Of a stretch of DNA of 64,000 bases, positions 16,137-24,243 are shown in pieces. The notes under the pieces are model-generated. The model saw nothing but the letters and a program-made list of their open reading frames with translations, did no database searches and was not told the DNA's origin. The stretch's first letter is position 1. Every line of letters starts with the position of its first letter. This stretch comes from Pontibacillus chungwhensis (lineage in GTDB: Bacteria > Bacillota > Bacilli > Bacillales > BH030062), in assembly GCF_030166655.1 (NCBI RefSeq), contig NZ_CP126446.1, forward strand, positions 1,674,001 through 1,738,000, in the 5' to 3' direction. A program made the translations under genes and the position numbers.

Positions 16137-16152
16137 ATACCCATAGGGGTTA
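16136..16152. promoter_or_regulatory. CsoR/CstR-like operator over the transcription start
   Basis: The quasi-palindrome TATACCCATAGGGGTTA has the TACCC...GGGGT layout of operators bound by CsoR-family repressors, including the persulfide sensor CstR. It begins at the last base of the -10 element and would cover the start point, a repressing position. Genes downstream are rhodaneses, the usual CstR targets. Confidence 0.6.
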
Positions 16153-16175
16153 AAAAGAGCGAAGGGGAGGATCAC

Positions 16176-16544
16176 TTGGATACAATTATTACAGTATTAT
16201 TGATTGCTGTAGCGGTATACTTCATAAGTAAAACGATCATACCACCTAAGGGTGTTGAACAAATCTCTCCAGCGCAAGCTCAGGATAAATTGAAAAGTAA
16301 GAAAAAGCAAAGTCAATTTGTTGATGTACGTACCCCTGGGGAGTATAATAGAAATCAGATAAGAGGGTTTACCAATCTTCCTCTTCAGTCCTTGAAGGCA
16401 CAGTCGAGCCAGTTAGATCAGTCAAAAGAAGTCGTTTTACTTTGTCAAAGTGGAACGCGCAGTATGGCTGCAGCTCGAGTTTTAAAAAAGCAAGGATTTA
16501 CTCACATTACAAACATTCGTGGCGGTTTGAACGCCTGGAAATAA
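16176..16544 (+). CDS. Membrane-anchored rhodanese-like sulfurtransferase
   Basis: 122 residues, TTG start preceded by GGGGAGG. One N-terminal membrane helix (residues about 3-20) leads to a single rhodanese domain (about 35-122) with the active-site cysteine loop LLCQSGTRSM and the closing NIRGGLNAWK. The domain should face the cytoplasm or sit at the inner membrane surface. Rhodaneses carry sulfane sulfur as a cysteine persulfide. It is the first gene of a small sulfur operon behind the CsoR/CstR-like operator. Confidence 0.9.
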   Translation: MDTIITVLLIAVAVYFISKTIIPPKGVEQISPAQAQDKLKSKKKQSQFVDVRTPGEYNRNQIRGFTNLPLQSLKAQSSQLDQSKEVVLLCQSGTRSMAAARVLKKQGFTHITNIRGGLNAWK

Positions 16545-16563
16545 TCTTAAGGAGGAATTAATT

Positions 16564-16863
16564 ATGAAAAATATCACACCAGAAGAAGTTCGTAAAAAAG
16601 TAGAAGGTGGCGAAAACATTAACATTGTTGATGTTCGTGAACCTGAGGAAGTAGAAGAAGGAAAAATTCCAGGAGCAAAGCATATTCCTTTAGGATCTCT
16701 AGATGAGCGTAAAGATGAGCTGGATAAGGACAAGGAGTATGTAATGGTTTGTCGTTCCGGTGGTCGTAGCGGAAAAGCAACAGCTTTCTTAGAAGAAAAC
16801 GGATATAATGTGATCAATATGGATGGCGGTATGCTAGCTTGGGAAGGTAGCGTAGACAAATAA
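16564..16863 (+). CDS. Single-domain rhodanese
   Basis: 99 residues, entirely one rhodanese domain: NIVDVREPEEVEEGKIPGA near the N-terminus, the catalytic loop MVCRSGGRSGKA (Cys near residue 62) and the GGMLAWEG end. It is cytoplasmic and lies 19 bases after the anchored rhodanese gene with a GGAGG site, so the two are co-transcribed. It probably moves persulfide sulfur between thiols. A strong terminator closes the operon. Confidence 0.92.
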   Translation: MKNITPEEVRKKVEGGENINIVDVREPEEVEEGKIPGAKHIPLGSLDERKDELDKDKEYVMVCRSGGRSGKATAFLEENGYNVINMDGGMLAWEGSVDK

Positions 16864-16895
16864 GTCACAGCTGTTGAACTGAATAGATGATTAAG

Positions 16896-16926
16896 GGCGG
16901 GAATCGTTTAGATTCCCGCCTTTTTT
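16896..16926 (+). terminator. Terminator of the rhodanese operon
   Basis: GGCGGGAATC and GATTCCCGCC form a perfect 10-bp stem with a 5-base loop, followed by six T. Confidence 0.93.
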
Positions 16927-17050
16927 ATGGAATCCCCTAAAATAATTTGTCTTTTAAACTTAGATAAGTTGGGAAACATATGTATCTCGAGGTATAGGAA
17001 TGTGAAGGTTTGCCACAATAAGAAGGAAAAAATGAGCGTGGAGGGATGAT

Positions 17051-17980
17051 ATGGCTCACTCAATACCATCGCACCAACTATTCAAAAGGTTAAAACAACA
17101 GCAAAACATTATAATAATTGATGGACGTCACCATGATTATTCAGAAGAGTTGGCTTTTCCGGTGAAGGTTTTACATAAAGGCGAGATTACAATAGAGCGC
17201 TTGAAAGACAAAGAGGCAGAATATATCTATATAGGTGAAGATCAGAAGACATCTATAGAAGAAGCTGAGAGAATAGAACAGGAATATGACCTCGACCTCC
17301 TCTACGTAAAAGGAGGCATGCAGGATTGGGGAAGGTATGTAGAATCTATACAAGTGGGAGAACTTTCGGACGGAGGAGAGGTCTATCAATTTATTCGACC
17401 GAGTACGGGTCAACTTTCTTATATGATTATTAGTGAAGCCGAAGCTCTATTACTTAACCCTAGCCTATGGATTCAACCCTATATCGATTTTGTAGAAGAC
17501 AAGGCTTTTACCTTTAAGCATATCGTAGATTCTTGTATTCACCGTTCCCACATCTCAAGTGGCCCGCAACTGGCAGAGGAAGTAGAAGAATCGTATTGGC
17601 TTCCAGAAATAGAAGACGACATTTCCTATTCATATACCGCTATTACGCATGATCAGAAACCTTCTGTAGGCAATACCAATATCCCCGTTGAAGTGATCTT
17701 CACCACAGAGGGGCTTACGATTGTGGTGGACCAGCACTACACGTTTACCTCCAATAATGAAGCGGATTTATATAAAGGAAAAGGGGTGGTCCTTACAGAA
17801 TGGATGAAGTCTTATTCACAGTTCAATGAACAAGGATTTGTCTCTCCTTATGAGCGTAAGATAAATGATAAAGAATCCACGAGAACACAGAAGATAGAAG
17901 CGATCAATAAAGGGGAAAGAAGTTTTACAAACGAAGAAGCATACCATTTAGAGTATGGAAATGAATTCAATAGCAATTAA
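17051..17980 (+). CDS. Rhodanese/metallo-beta-lactamase fusion with both active sites lost
   Basis: 309 residues. The first 98 follow a rhodanese domain (IIIDGRHHDYSEE, ending YVKGGMQDWGRY), but the segment that should hold the catalytic cysteine reads YIYIGEDQKTS and has none. Residues about 110-300 follow the persulfide-dioxygenase type of metallo-beta-lactamase fold (QLSYMIISEAEALLLNPS, then QPYIDFVED), but the metal motif HxHxDH is CIHRSH at residues 162-167 and the later GHT and GD metal ligands are replaced (FTTEGLT, SNNEAD). It therefore looks like a double pseudoenzyme, perhaps a sensor or scaffold for reactive sulfur. Its place after two active rhodaneses supports a sulfur role. Start ATG with TGGAGGG upstream. 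Confidence 0.8.
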   Translation: MAHSIPSHQLFKRLKQQQNIIIIDGRHHDYSEELAFPVKVLHKGEITIERLKDKEAEYIYIGEDQKTSIEEAERIEQEYDLDLLYVKGGMQDWGRYVESIQVGELSDGGEVYQFIRPSTGQLSYMIISEAEALLLNPSLWIQPYIDFVEDKAFTFKHIVDSCIHRSHISSGPQLAEEVEESYWLPEIEDDISYSYTAITHDQKPSVGNTNIPVEVIFTTEGLTIVVDQHYTFTSNNEADLYKGKGVVLTEWMKSYSQFNEQGFVSPYERKINDKESTRTQKIEAINKGERSFTNEEAYHLEYGNEFNSN

Positions 17981-17986
17981 AAAGAA

Positions 17987-18013
17987 GCAGCCAGAATGAT
18001 CTGGCTGCCATTT
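17987..18013. terminator. Bidirectional terminator
   Basis: GCAGCCAGA pairs with TCTGGCTGC across a 4-base loop and is followed by CATTTTATT. It separates the convergent pseudoenzyme and YndM-like genes. Confidence 0.85.
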
Positions 18014-18507
18014 TATTCTTCAGGGTGATGGGTATCTTCTTTTTGAGCTTCTTTTCTTTGTGCTTCATAGGGGAATAGTTCCTCTGATGCCTCTACGCGT
18101 AACTTTTTAGGAACGAGTAGTTGGCGACGTCTGTCATACACGTGAGATCCAAGGTGCAATACACGGTTTTCCATATAAATATGAAAAAATGTCTCAAAAG
18201 TCACAATAAACCCAGCTCCTGCAATGGCAGGGAGTACGGTTTGAGTCGTAATGCCGTTGATTACATTGCCGAAAAGGTAAAGAATCGAAAATGTTAAAGC
18301 GAGATCGGCAACGGAGGTAACGAGTAGACCAAAGCGTCTTAATATAAATAAATCTCCTATCACATACGTGATTCCCAGTAATACAAAAGTAATAAGGAAC
18401 ACATTGATTAAGGAAGCTCCAGCAATCACGCCGTATATAGGGAAGACAGCTGCAATTAAGATGACCCATTTAATCCCGAGTGCTTTAATATGCTCCAGTT
18501 TAAACAC
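18013..18507 (-). CDS. yndM: YndM/DUF2512 family membrane protein
   Basis: 164 residues with four hydrophobic helices and the DUF2512 signature (HIKALGIKW at the N-terminus, GDLFILRRFGLLVTSVADLALTF in the middle), plus a charged C-terminal tail of about 45 residues. The annotated GTG at 18507 directly abuts the GGAGGTG ribosome site. A CTG at 18498 has better spacing and would give the usual short family N-terminus. Function in B. subtilis is unknown. Confidence 0.85.
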   Translation of the reverse strand: MFKLEHIKALGIKWVILIAAVFPIYGVIAGASLINVFLITFVLLGITYVIGDLFILRRFGLLVTSVADLALTFSILYLFGNVINGITTQTVLPAIAGAGFIVTFETFFHIYMENRVLHLGSHVYDRRRQLLVPKKLRVEASEELFPYEAQRKEAQKEDTHHPEE

Positions 18508-18676
18508 CTCCAGTTATAGTTTTTCAAATGCGAGCTTTTATATACGATTCATTTAGAATGGTTTTCATTTCTCTTAGAAGGGTGTATAATTGTTATAAAA
18601 TTCAGTTAATTAAACAAGGAAGTTTAGATGGTTTATCTTGTTTAGAAACGGGTAAGAAACTGGAGAGGTGAATAGT

Positions 18677-19390
18677 ATGGCAATAAAACAACTTAACTCA
18701 ATAAGGATACCGTGTAAAGACTTGAAGGAGACGAAAGAATGGTACAAAAATCATTTACAACTAGAGGCTAAAGGCGATCAAGGGGAAGTGACCATTTCAT
18801 TTGCCGAAGGTGCCGATTTAGTTTTTTATGAAAGTAAAGTGACACAAGAATACCCGTTCAGCCCTTTTAATATTAATGTGTACGAACCTCAGCACTTACA
18901 TAGAGACTTATTCTTAAAAGGAGCCAAGTTAACAGATATTGATGACTTTTTTGATATGCTTTGTTATGAGGTAACCGATCCGAATAACATTCAGATTGGA
19001 ATAGTCGGCTGGGAAGAGGATGCCAAAGCCGCCCATCCTGTTACAAAACTAGGAGGGTACTTTCTCCCGGTAAGAAGCTTAGAGGATGCATCTCTTTGGT
19101 ATAAGACCCATCTAAAAGCAGAGCAGTTATATGATTTTTCATTTGACACTCCAATGTATGGGGAAATGCGTGCATTAACGCTTGATCATCTTGGGATCAC
19201 ACTTGTAGAGATTCCAAGTGACCTTCATAACGTCATTGAACATCCGTTCACACTAGGATCCACAAACCTTGAAGAAGATCTACAATCTCTTCGACAGTCA
19301 GGAGTCGAAATAGAAGAGGAAGTACCAGGAGAATCCTTTTGTTTTAAAGACCAAGAAGGACATAAAATACAAGTACAAATGATTTCTTAA
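18677..19390 (+). CDS. Glyoxalase/dioxygenase-fold (VOC) protein with two modules
   Basis: 237 residues from the ATG at 18677, with GGAGAGGTG upstream. Two tandem VOC modules are visible: residues about 5-118 (SIRIPCKDLKETKEWYKNHL) and about 124-237 (GGYFLPVRSLEDASLWYKTHL), each opening with the typical WYK helix. Family members include metal-dependent glyoxalases, dioxygenases and antibiotic-binding proteins. The metal ligands are not obvious here, so only the fold is assigned. It is monocistronic. Confidence 0.82.
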   Translation: MAIKQLNSIRIPCKDLKETKEWYKNHLQLEAKGDQGEVTISFAEGADLVFYESKVTQEYPFSPFNINVYEPQHLHRDLFLKGAKLTDIDDFFDMLCYEVTDPNNIQIGIVGWEEDAKAAHPVTKLGGYFLPVRSLEDASLWYKTHLKAEQLYDFSFDTPMYGEMRALTLDHLGITLVEIPSDLHNVIEHPFTLGSTNLEEDLQSLRQSGVEIEEEVPGESFCFKDQEGHKIQVQMIS

Positions 19391-19391
19391 A

Positions 19392-19422
19392 AAAGGAGCT
19401 AATGAAGATTAGCTCCTTTTTT
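19392..19422. terminator. Bidirectional terminator, VOC protein / sensor kinase
   Basis: AAAGGAGCTAAT and ATTAGCTCCTTT form a 12-bp stem with a 4-base loop, flanked by A-run and T-run. Confidence 0.92.
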
Positions 19423-20797
19423 CGTTTACGTGAAACGTAAAGTGTTGAATGGTTCCTGAAGGGGAAGACTCGATTTCCCAGGCAATATCAGATTTCTGTG
19501 TCATGAGGGAAATAATGGTCAAGCCGATGCCCGAACCTTTAGTAGAAGAGCTGTTTTGTTCCATCCCCTTTCCGTGATCAGCCACAGATAGATGCCCGTA
19601 ATTATCGCTGTGAGCTAATGTGAATTGAATGTATTTTCCTTCACTCGCATGTCTTAAAACATTTTGTATCACATTGTCTAAAATCCGTTGGAACCATGTT
19701 GGATCAAGAGTGGTATACATCGGATGGTCCGTTACGTGAATATCAATTTGAAATCCCTCATTCTCCAGCGTATCGTACCAGGATGCCAAGGATTGACGTG
19801 TTAAAGCTGTGAGTTCAATTTCTTTAGGATGATGCGGGAAGCGGTGTGCAGATAAAAGCGTGTAGGATTGTAAATTCTCAATTAGTTCACCTAAAAAAGT
19901 AATCTTTCCATCAGCTAATGCAATTAATTGATTTCCTTTCTCAGTTGTGACTTCTTTTTGTAAACCATAAATTTGGCCTCTTAGTGTGGTTAAGGGAGTG
20001 CGTAAGTCATGAGAAAGGTTGGCGATCAAGTCTCTCCTTAGCGATTCTTCTTCTTGTTCATTCCTTTGACTTTCTTTTAATTTGTAGACCATATTGTTAA
20101 ATGATTCTTCTAATAGCCCTATTTCATCACGTTTTTTAACTTCAACTGGATTTGGAATCATAGCTCCTTCATCCATTGTCATGGCTTGTTGAAGATGTAT
20201 CAGACGTCTTCTGAGGCGCAGGAAAAAGAGCAAGGAAAGAATGAGAAACGTTAAGAAAATACTTCCTAAACCAATCCCTGTAAACCAGAAGCGGTATTCG
20301 GATTCAACGCGACTTAATGGAGAATCTAAGTACTCACGAGAGATTTGAAAAACCATAAATCCATCCATTTTGGTACTGCCTATATAAGCTACGGTTGTAA
20401 ATGGGTCTCCATCAAAGCTTTCTTTCATAAATTCAACAGTCTGAGGAACGCTCCATACTTCAGGGTAGAGGCCCTCTTCTACTTGTATAGGGTCTTTGAA
20501 ACGTCCTTGTTGATCGATCCAGAATAAAGAGGCATTAGGATAATTCTTATGAACCTCCTCTAAAGCTTGAGGAACTTCCTCGACAGAAAGATCCTCAGCT
20601 TGCTCATGCCACATGGCCTCAAGCTTATCTCCTCTGTAATGATTAGGTTCCGTCCAACCAAACTGATTAAAGCCCACTTCAAAAACAACGAACAAAAGAG
20701 GTAGTGTAATTTGAAAAAGGGTGATCCCGATCAGTAGAATTAATATGTATCTACGTAATAGGGAGGAACTTGTTTGTTTTTTCTTCTGCTTCTTCAT
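19409..20797 (-). CDS. Membrane sensor histidine kinase
   Basis: 462 residues. Membrane helix 1 (about 16-38), an extracellular domain of about 125 residues, helix 2 (about 170-192), a HAMP linker, then HisKA with the phosphorylated His263 in LSHDLRTPLTTL, and the ATPase domain with N box (NVIQNVLRHA), G1 (ADHGKGM) and G2 (GSGIGL). Its start overlaps the response regulator stop by 4 bases, so they are coupled. It reads away from an ABC-2 transporter operon, the arrangement of bacitracin and lantibiotic self-protection or detoxification modules. The signal is inferred to be a peptide antibiotic or envelope stress. Confidence 0.92.
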   Translation of the reverse strand: MKKQKKKQTSSSLLRRYILILLIGITLFQITLPLLFVVFEVGFNQFGWTEPNHYRGDKLEAMWHEQAEDLSVEEVPQALEEVHKNYPNASLFWIDQQGRFKDPIQVEEGLYPEVWSVPQTVEFMKESFDGDPFTTVAYIGSTKMDGFMVFQISREYLDSPLSRVESEYRFWFTGIGLGSIFLTFLILSLLFFLRLRRRLIHLQQAMTMDEGAMIPNPVEVKKRDEIGLLEESFNNMVYKLKESQRNEQEEESLRRDLIANLSHDLRTPLTTLRGQIYGLQKEVTTEKGNQLIALADGKITFLGELIENLQSYTLLSAHRFPHHPKEIELTALTRQSLASWYDTLENEGFQIDIHVTDHPMYTTLDPTWFQRILDNVIQNVLRHASEGKYIQFTLAHSDNYGHLSVADHGKGMEQNSSSTKGSGIGLTIISLMTQKSDIAWEIESSPSGTIQHFTFHVNEKRS

Positions 20798-21465
20798 CCT
20801 TTCACCCTGTAACCAATTCCGCGTATCGTTTGAACGATTTGTGGATGGCTTGGATCTTTTTCGATTTTCTCTCTTAAATGCCGCATATGTACCATTAGTG
20901 ATTTATCACCGTCCAAGTAACGTTCTCCCCATATTGCCTCATAAATCTGTTCTTTGGTTAATATTTGGTTCAGGTGCTGAACGAGATAGAAAAAAATCTT
21001 ATACTGTTTGCCCGATAGTATAATTTCTTTGTTGGATGGTTTATGAAGCAGCTGATTTGTATGTAAGTTGACTTCGATGTCACCTAGGATAAGAGATTGG
21101 TTTGAACTCGCTCCGAATCTGCGAAATAGCACATCCATTCTGGCCAGGAGCTCTTCTAGATGGAAAGGTTTAACCATGTAATCATCAGCAAACTGGAGTC
21201 CATATACTTTGTCATCAACGGCTGATCGTGCTGTCAGCATCATGATGGGAAGTTCCGGGTTATGTTTTTTTATTCTTTTTCCAATAGTAAACCCATCTAA
21301 GCCAGGCAGCATAACATCGAGTAAAACCAAACTTGCCTCACCGATTTGATCTTCAATCCCTTCACCAGAAGTGAACCATTGAACATTGTGACCACTCTCC
21401 TCAAGTGCACCTTTCACCCATTCACCAATTTCTTTTTCATCTTCTATGTATAAAATCATTGCCAT
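20794..21465 (-). CDS. OmpR-family response regulator
   Basis: 223 residues. The receiver domain has the acidic pair in IEDEKE, phosphoryl acceptor Asp50 in LLDVMLPG, Thr in MLTARS and Lys in MVKPF; the winged-helix DNA-binding domain spans about residues 128-222 (SGKQYKIFFYLVQHL, RGIGYRVKG). It is paired with the sensor kinase by a 4-base overlap. The divergent ABC-2 operon at 21901 is its most likely target, with direct repeats 11 bases apart in the intergenic region. Confidence 0.94.
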   Translation of the reverse strand: MAMILYIEDEKEIGEWVKGALEESGHNVQWFTSGEGIEDQIGEASLVLLDVMLPGLDGFTIGKRIKKHNPELPIMMLTARSAVDDKVYGLQFADDYMVKPFHLEELLARMDVLFRRFGASSNQSLILGDIEVNLHTNQLLHKPSNKEIILSGKQYKIFFYLVQHLNQILTKEQIYEAIWGERYLDGDKSLMVHMRHLREKIEKDPSHPQIVQTIRGIGYRVKG

Positions 21466-21826
21466 TTATAAACTCCTTTCTATTAAGTATCGTATAAAAT
21501 TTCCAATCATTTAGAAAGCGTTTTTTGAATTTCGAGGCATAAAAGGACTCCACAAAGGTATAGATCTCCGTTTGGATTAAAACCATTTGCTCGAAGTATT
21601 TCGTATATAGGGGTTTATATGAACCCAAGTGCTCTGTTAAAACTGATGTTGATTTTTTAAACGTTACATATAAGTCCCTAATCAGCAGCACCTGAAAGCG
21701 AGTCGTTCCCCAGACACCCCAAGCACTAGTCAATAAAGACGGCCCCATCTACACTCAAATGTCTCAGCTTTGGATATTGAACGAGCCTATAAAATAACAA
21801 CACTAAACTATAACAGAGCCTTTTAA

Positions 21827-21842
21827 TTTAAACAGAATTTAA
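21827..21842 (+). promoter_or_regulatory. Direct repeats, candidate response regulator site
   Basis: TTTAA occurs at 21827-21831 and at 21838-21842, an 11-base period as used by OmpR-type dimers. It lies about 60-75 bases before the ABC operon start. Confidence 0.35.
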
Positions 21843-21855
21843 CCTTACCCTTCCT

Positions 21856-21869
21856 TACGTTTAAACGTA
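21856..21869. promoter_or_regulatory. 14-bp perfect palindrome upstream of ABC operon
   Basis: TACGTTTAAACGTA is a perfect palindrome centred about 38 bases before the ATG at 21901. It is a candidate operator or part of the leader; no known regulator is assigned. Confidence 0.4.
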
Positions 21870-21900
21870 GACCTTTACAATGAATGGTGAGGTGATTCGA

Positions 21901-22836
21901 ATGGAGTATATAGTCGAAACGATAAGGTTAACGAAAACGTATAAGCAGGAACATGCAGTGGACAACATTCAATTGCAAATTCCAAAAGGCTCTATTTATG
22001 GATTTTTAGGACCAAATGGAGCAGGGAAAACCACCACGATCCGGATGTTATTAGGGTTAATCAAACCAACCTATGGAGAAGTTATGATGTTTAATAAGCC
22101 TTTTTTAAAGAACCGAGTGGAACTATTGGGAAAGGTGGGTTCGCTTGTGGAGAACCCTTCCTATTATGGACATTTGAATGCGGTAGAGAATTTAGAAGTT
22201 TATCGTACCCTTCTTGAAGTGCCGAAAGAAAGAGTCAAAGAAGTGCTTGAGCTTGTAGGACTTACCTATGCCATGAAGAAGAAAGTTAAGCAATATTCTC
22301 TAGGTATGAAGCAGCGTCTTGGTATCGCCATTGCGCTACTTGGGGATCCGGAATTACTCATTCTCGATGAGCCAACAAACGGGCTTGACCCTCAGGGAAT
22401 TCAAGAAATACGTTCTTTAATTAACGAACTGGTAAAGAAACGTGGCATTACGATACTTGTTTCAAGTCATCTATTAGCTGAGATCGATCAGATGGCCGAT
22501 TACGTAGGAATCATTTCTAAAGGGAAACTGATCTTTCAAGATCGAATAGAGGTTTTGAGAAAACGGGCCACGGGTGAGGTCAGATTGCGGGTTGGTCAGA
22601 TGGAGCATGCAAGAAAGGTGGCCTTGGCTCAAGGTGTGCCTGTTAGGATTGATCAGGAACAGTTGGTAATAGAAGAGGTGGATGACACGAAGATGGCCTC
22701 CTTAATAACGAGTTTTATTAGGAATGATATACCCGTTTACCGCATTCAAGATCACCATAAATCTCTAGAAGATATTTTCTTAGATGTGGTTCGAAAAGGG
22801 GGAGTAAGGGATGTTCAAGAAGCTCTTAATCAGTGA
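21901..22836 (+). CDS. ABC transporter ATPase, bacitracin/lantibiotic-immunity type
   Basis: 311 residues from the ATG at 21901 (GGTGAGGTGA upstream). Walker A is GPNGAGKTT, signature YSLGMKQRLGIA, Walker B LLILDEPTNGLD, and the H-loop is SSHLLAE. The sequence is of the BcrA/SpaF/EpiF kind. It works with the two ABC-2 permeases that follow; the first permease starts 26 bases before this gene stops. The divergent two-component system suggests inducible protection against a cell-wall-active peptide. Confidence 0.9.
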   Translation: MEYIVETIRLTKTYKQEHAVDNIQLQIPKGSIYGFLGPNGAGKTTTIRMLLGLIKPTYGEVMMFNKPFLKNRVELLGKVGSLVENPSYYGHLNAVENLEVYRTLLEVPKERVKEVLELVGLTYAMKKKVKQYSLGMKQRLGIAIALLGDPELLILDEPTNGLDPQGIQEIRSLINELVKKRGITILVSSHLLAEIDQMADYVGIISKGKLIFQDRIEVLRKRATGEVRLRVGQMEHARKVALAQGVPVRIDQEQLVIEEVDDTKMASLITSFIRNDIPVYRIQDHHKSLEDIFLDVVRKGGVRDVQEALNQ

Positions 22837-23521
22837 TTTCAAGAAATTGAAGAGAAGTTGGATTTGGGTCTTCGTCGTGCTCGGCCCCTTAGGGGTAGTG
22901 CTCGTTCAATCCTTAAATTTTGGTCTTCGGTATGACTATATGACAAACACGATGTATAAAGATGATATATGGTCAGGATTAATTCAGGAAGTGTATTATT
23001 TTTCTATTGCTGTCATTGTAATTGGAATGGCTCTTATTACGTCTCTTATAGGGGGGATGGAGCATAGGGCAGGGGCTTGGAAGCAACTATTAAGTACTCC
23101 GGTAAAGAAAACACATGTTTACCTTTCAAAAGGGGTGATGGGATTCATTCTCTTACTACTCTCTTGTGTTTTATTGGCTTTAGGGACCGCCGGATTAGGA
23201 ATTCTGTTGCAGTTTGGAACAGCCATACCATGGGTTGAACTTCTTCGTTTCACCTTTTTCCCTTACTTGGCAGCACTGCCGTTTTTCGCTGTCTTCATTT
23301 ATCTTGCTGTTCATTACAAAAATCAAGGTGTGGTCATTGGAGTAGGTATTCTTTCTCTTGCCGTGATGGGAGTAGGTCCAGCGTGGAGTCCTAGCTCATG
23401 GCCGATGCTGCCAGATGAGTGGGTTTCATCTTCTTTAAATGTCCCTTTAGGAATCGCTACAGGGGTATGTCTTATAATCTTAGCTAGTCTTTTATTTGCG
23501 AGGGAGGATGTGAACGGATGA
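22811..23521 (+). CDS. ABC-2 permease (lantibiotic-immunity type), first subunit
   Basis: 236 residues with six predicted membrane helices; the pattern IGGMEHRAGAWKQLLSTPVKKTHVYLSK after helix 2 is typical of LanE/LanG-like permeases. Translationally coupled to the ATPase gene before it (26-base overlap) and to the second permease after it (ATGA overlap). It should form half of the exporter pore. Confidence 0.87.
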   Translation: MFKKLLISDFKKLKRSWIWVFVVLGPLGVVLVQSLNFGLRYDYMTNTMYKDDIWSGLIQEVYYFSIAVIVIGMALITSLIGGMEHRAGAWKQLLSTPVKKTHVYLSKGVMGFILLLLSCVLLALGTAGLGILLQFGTAIPWVELLRFTFFPYLAALPFFAVFIYLAVHYKNQGVVIGVGILSLAVMGVGPAWSPSSWPMLPDEWVSSSLNVPLGIATGVCLIILASLLFAREDVNG

Positions 23522-24243
23522 TTGGAAAAGCAATGCGTGGAGAATTTAAGAAATTAAAACATACGAATATCATCACGATCCTAGTGGCGGCCCCAATGTT
23601 GACGAGTCTTTTTGCTTGGTTTTACAACCTCCCATCTCCACCTAATACGGAGTGGGAATCGTTGTACATTAAGCAAGCTCTGTTACATGGGCAATATTTG
23701 CTGCCTTTATTGGCATGTTTAATCGCAGCTTACATATGTAAGTTGGATCATGATGAAAGCAGTTGGAAAGCGTGGCTTGTACAACCTTTGAAAAGGTACC
23801 ATGTATATATAGCAAAAGCAATGGTGGCTCTTCTTTTAGTAGCACTTATACAACTTCTTATGTTCGCTTGTTATCTAATTATGGGCTATATAAAAGGGTA
23901 TGGAGGCTTATTGCCAGGAGAGATCCTTTTGAGAGGGTATATTGGCGGCTATTTATCCGCAATTCCTCTTATCATGCTGCAATTGTGGGTCTCTTCGGCT
24001 TGGAAGAGTTTTGCTGGAGCCATGGGAGTGAATGTCGTATTAACCTTACCTGCTATCTTAATTGCTCAATCACAAACGTATGGCCCCTGGTATCCATGGT
24101 CACAGCCGATCTTAGCTATGTTTTTCACTGCAGAGAATGATTCAAGTTTTATCCCTTATGAACAGCTTGTCTATATTATAGGGGGTACTTCCATAGTGTT
24201 CTTTTTTATTGGCTTATTGCGCTTTACAAAAAGGGCCTATTAA
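23518..24243 (+). CDS. ABC-2 permease (lantibiotic-immunity type), second subunit
   Basis: 241 residues, six membrane helices, with the same coupling motif as its partner (KLDHDESSWKAWLVQPLKRYHVYIAKA). It starts in a 4-base ATGA overlap with the previous gene. Two different permeases plus one ATPase is the LanFEG arrangement. No lantibiotic structural or modification gene is nearby, so this is resistance rather than self-immunity. Confidence 0.87.
   Translation: MIGKAMRGEFKKLKHTNIITILVAAPMLTSLFAWFYNLPSPPNTEWESLYIKQALLHGQYLLPLLACLIAAYICKLDHDESSWKAWLVQPLKRYHVYIAKAMVALLLVALIQLLMFACYLIMGYIKGYGGLLPGEILLRGYIGGYLSAIPLIMLQLWVSSAWKSFAGAMGVNVVLTLPAILIAQSQTYGPWYPWSQPILAMFFTAENDSSFIPYEQLVYIIGGTSIVFFFIGLLRFTKRAY

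Larger units (their letters stand above)
21466..21900. other. 435-base intergenic region between regulator and ABC operon
   Basis: The region separates the divergent response regulator and ABC-2 operon. An open frame on the minus strand (21437-21748) overlaps the regulator start and lacks a ribosome site, so I do not call it. The plus-strand end holds TTTAA repeats 11 bases apart and a 14-bp palindrome, listed separately. No other structure was recognised. Confidence 0.5.

Noticed and set aside
16864-17050. Operon continuity between the rhodaneses and the pseudoenzyme gene
   Set aside because: A perfect 10-bp terminator with six T at 16896-16926 argues for separate transcripts; the link is by theme and position only.
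21437-21748. 103-codon open frame on the minus strand upstream of the response regulator
   Set aside because: It overlaps the regulator start by 28 bases, has no ribosome site, and its product has an unusual composition with no recognisable fold.
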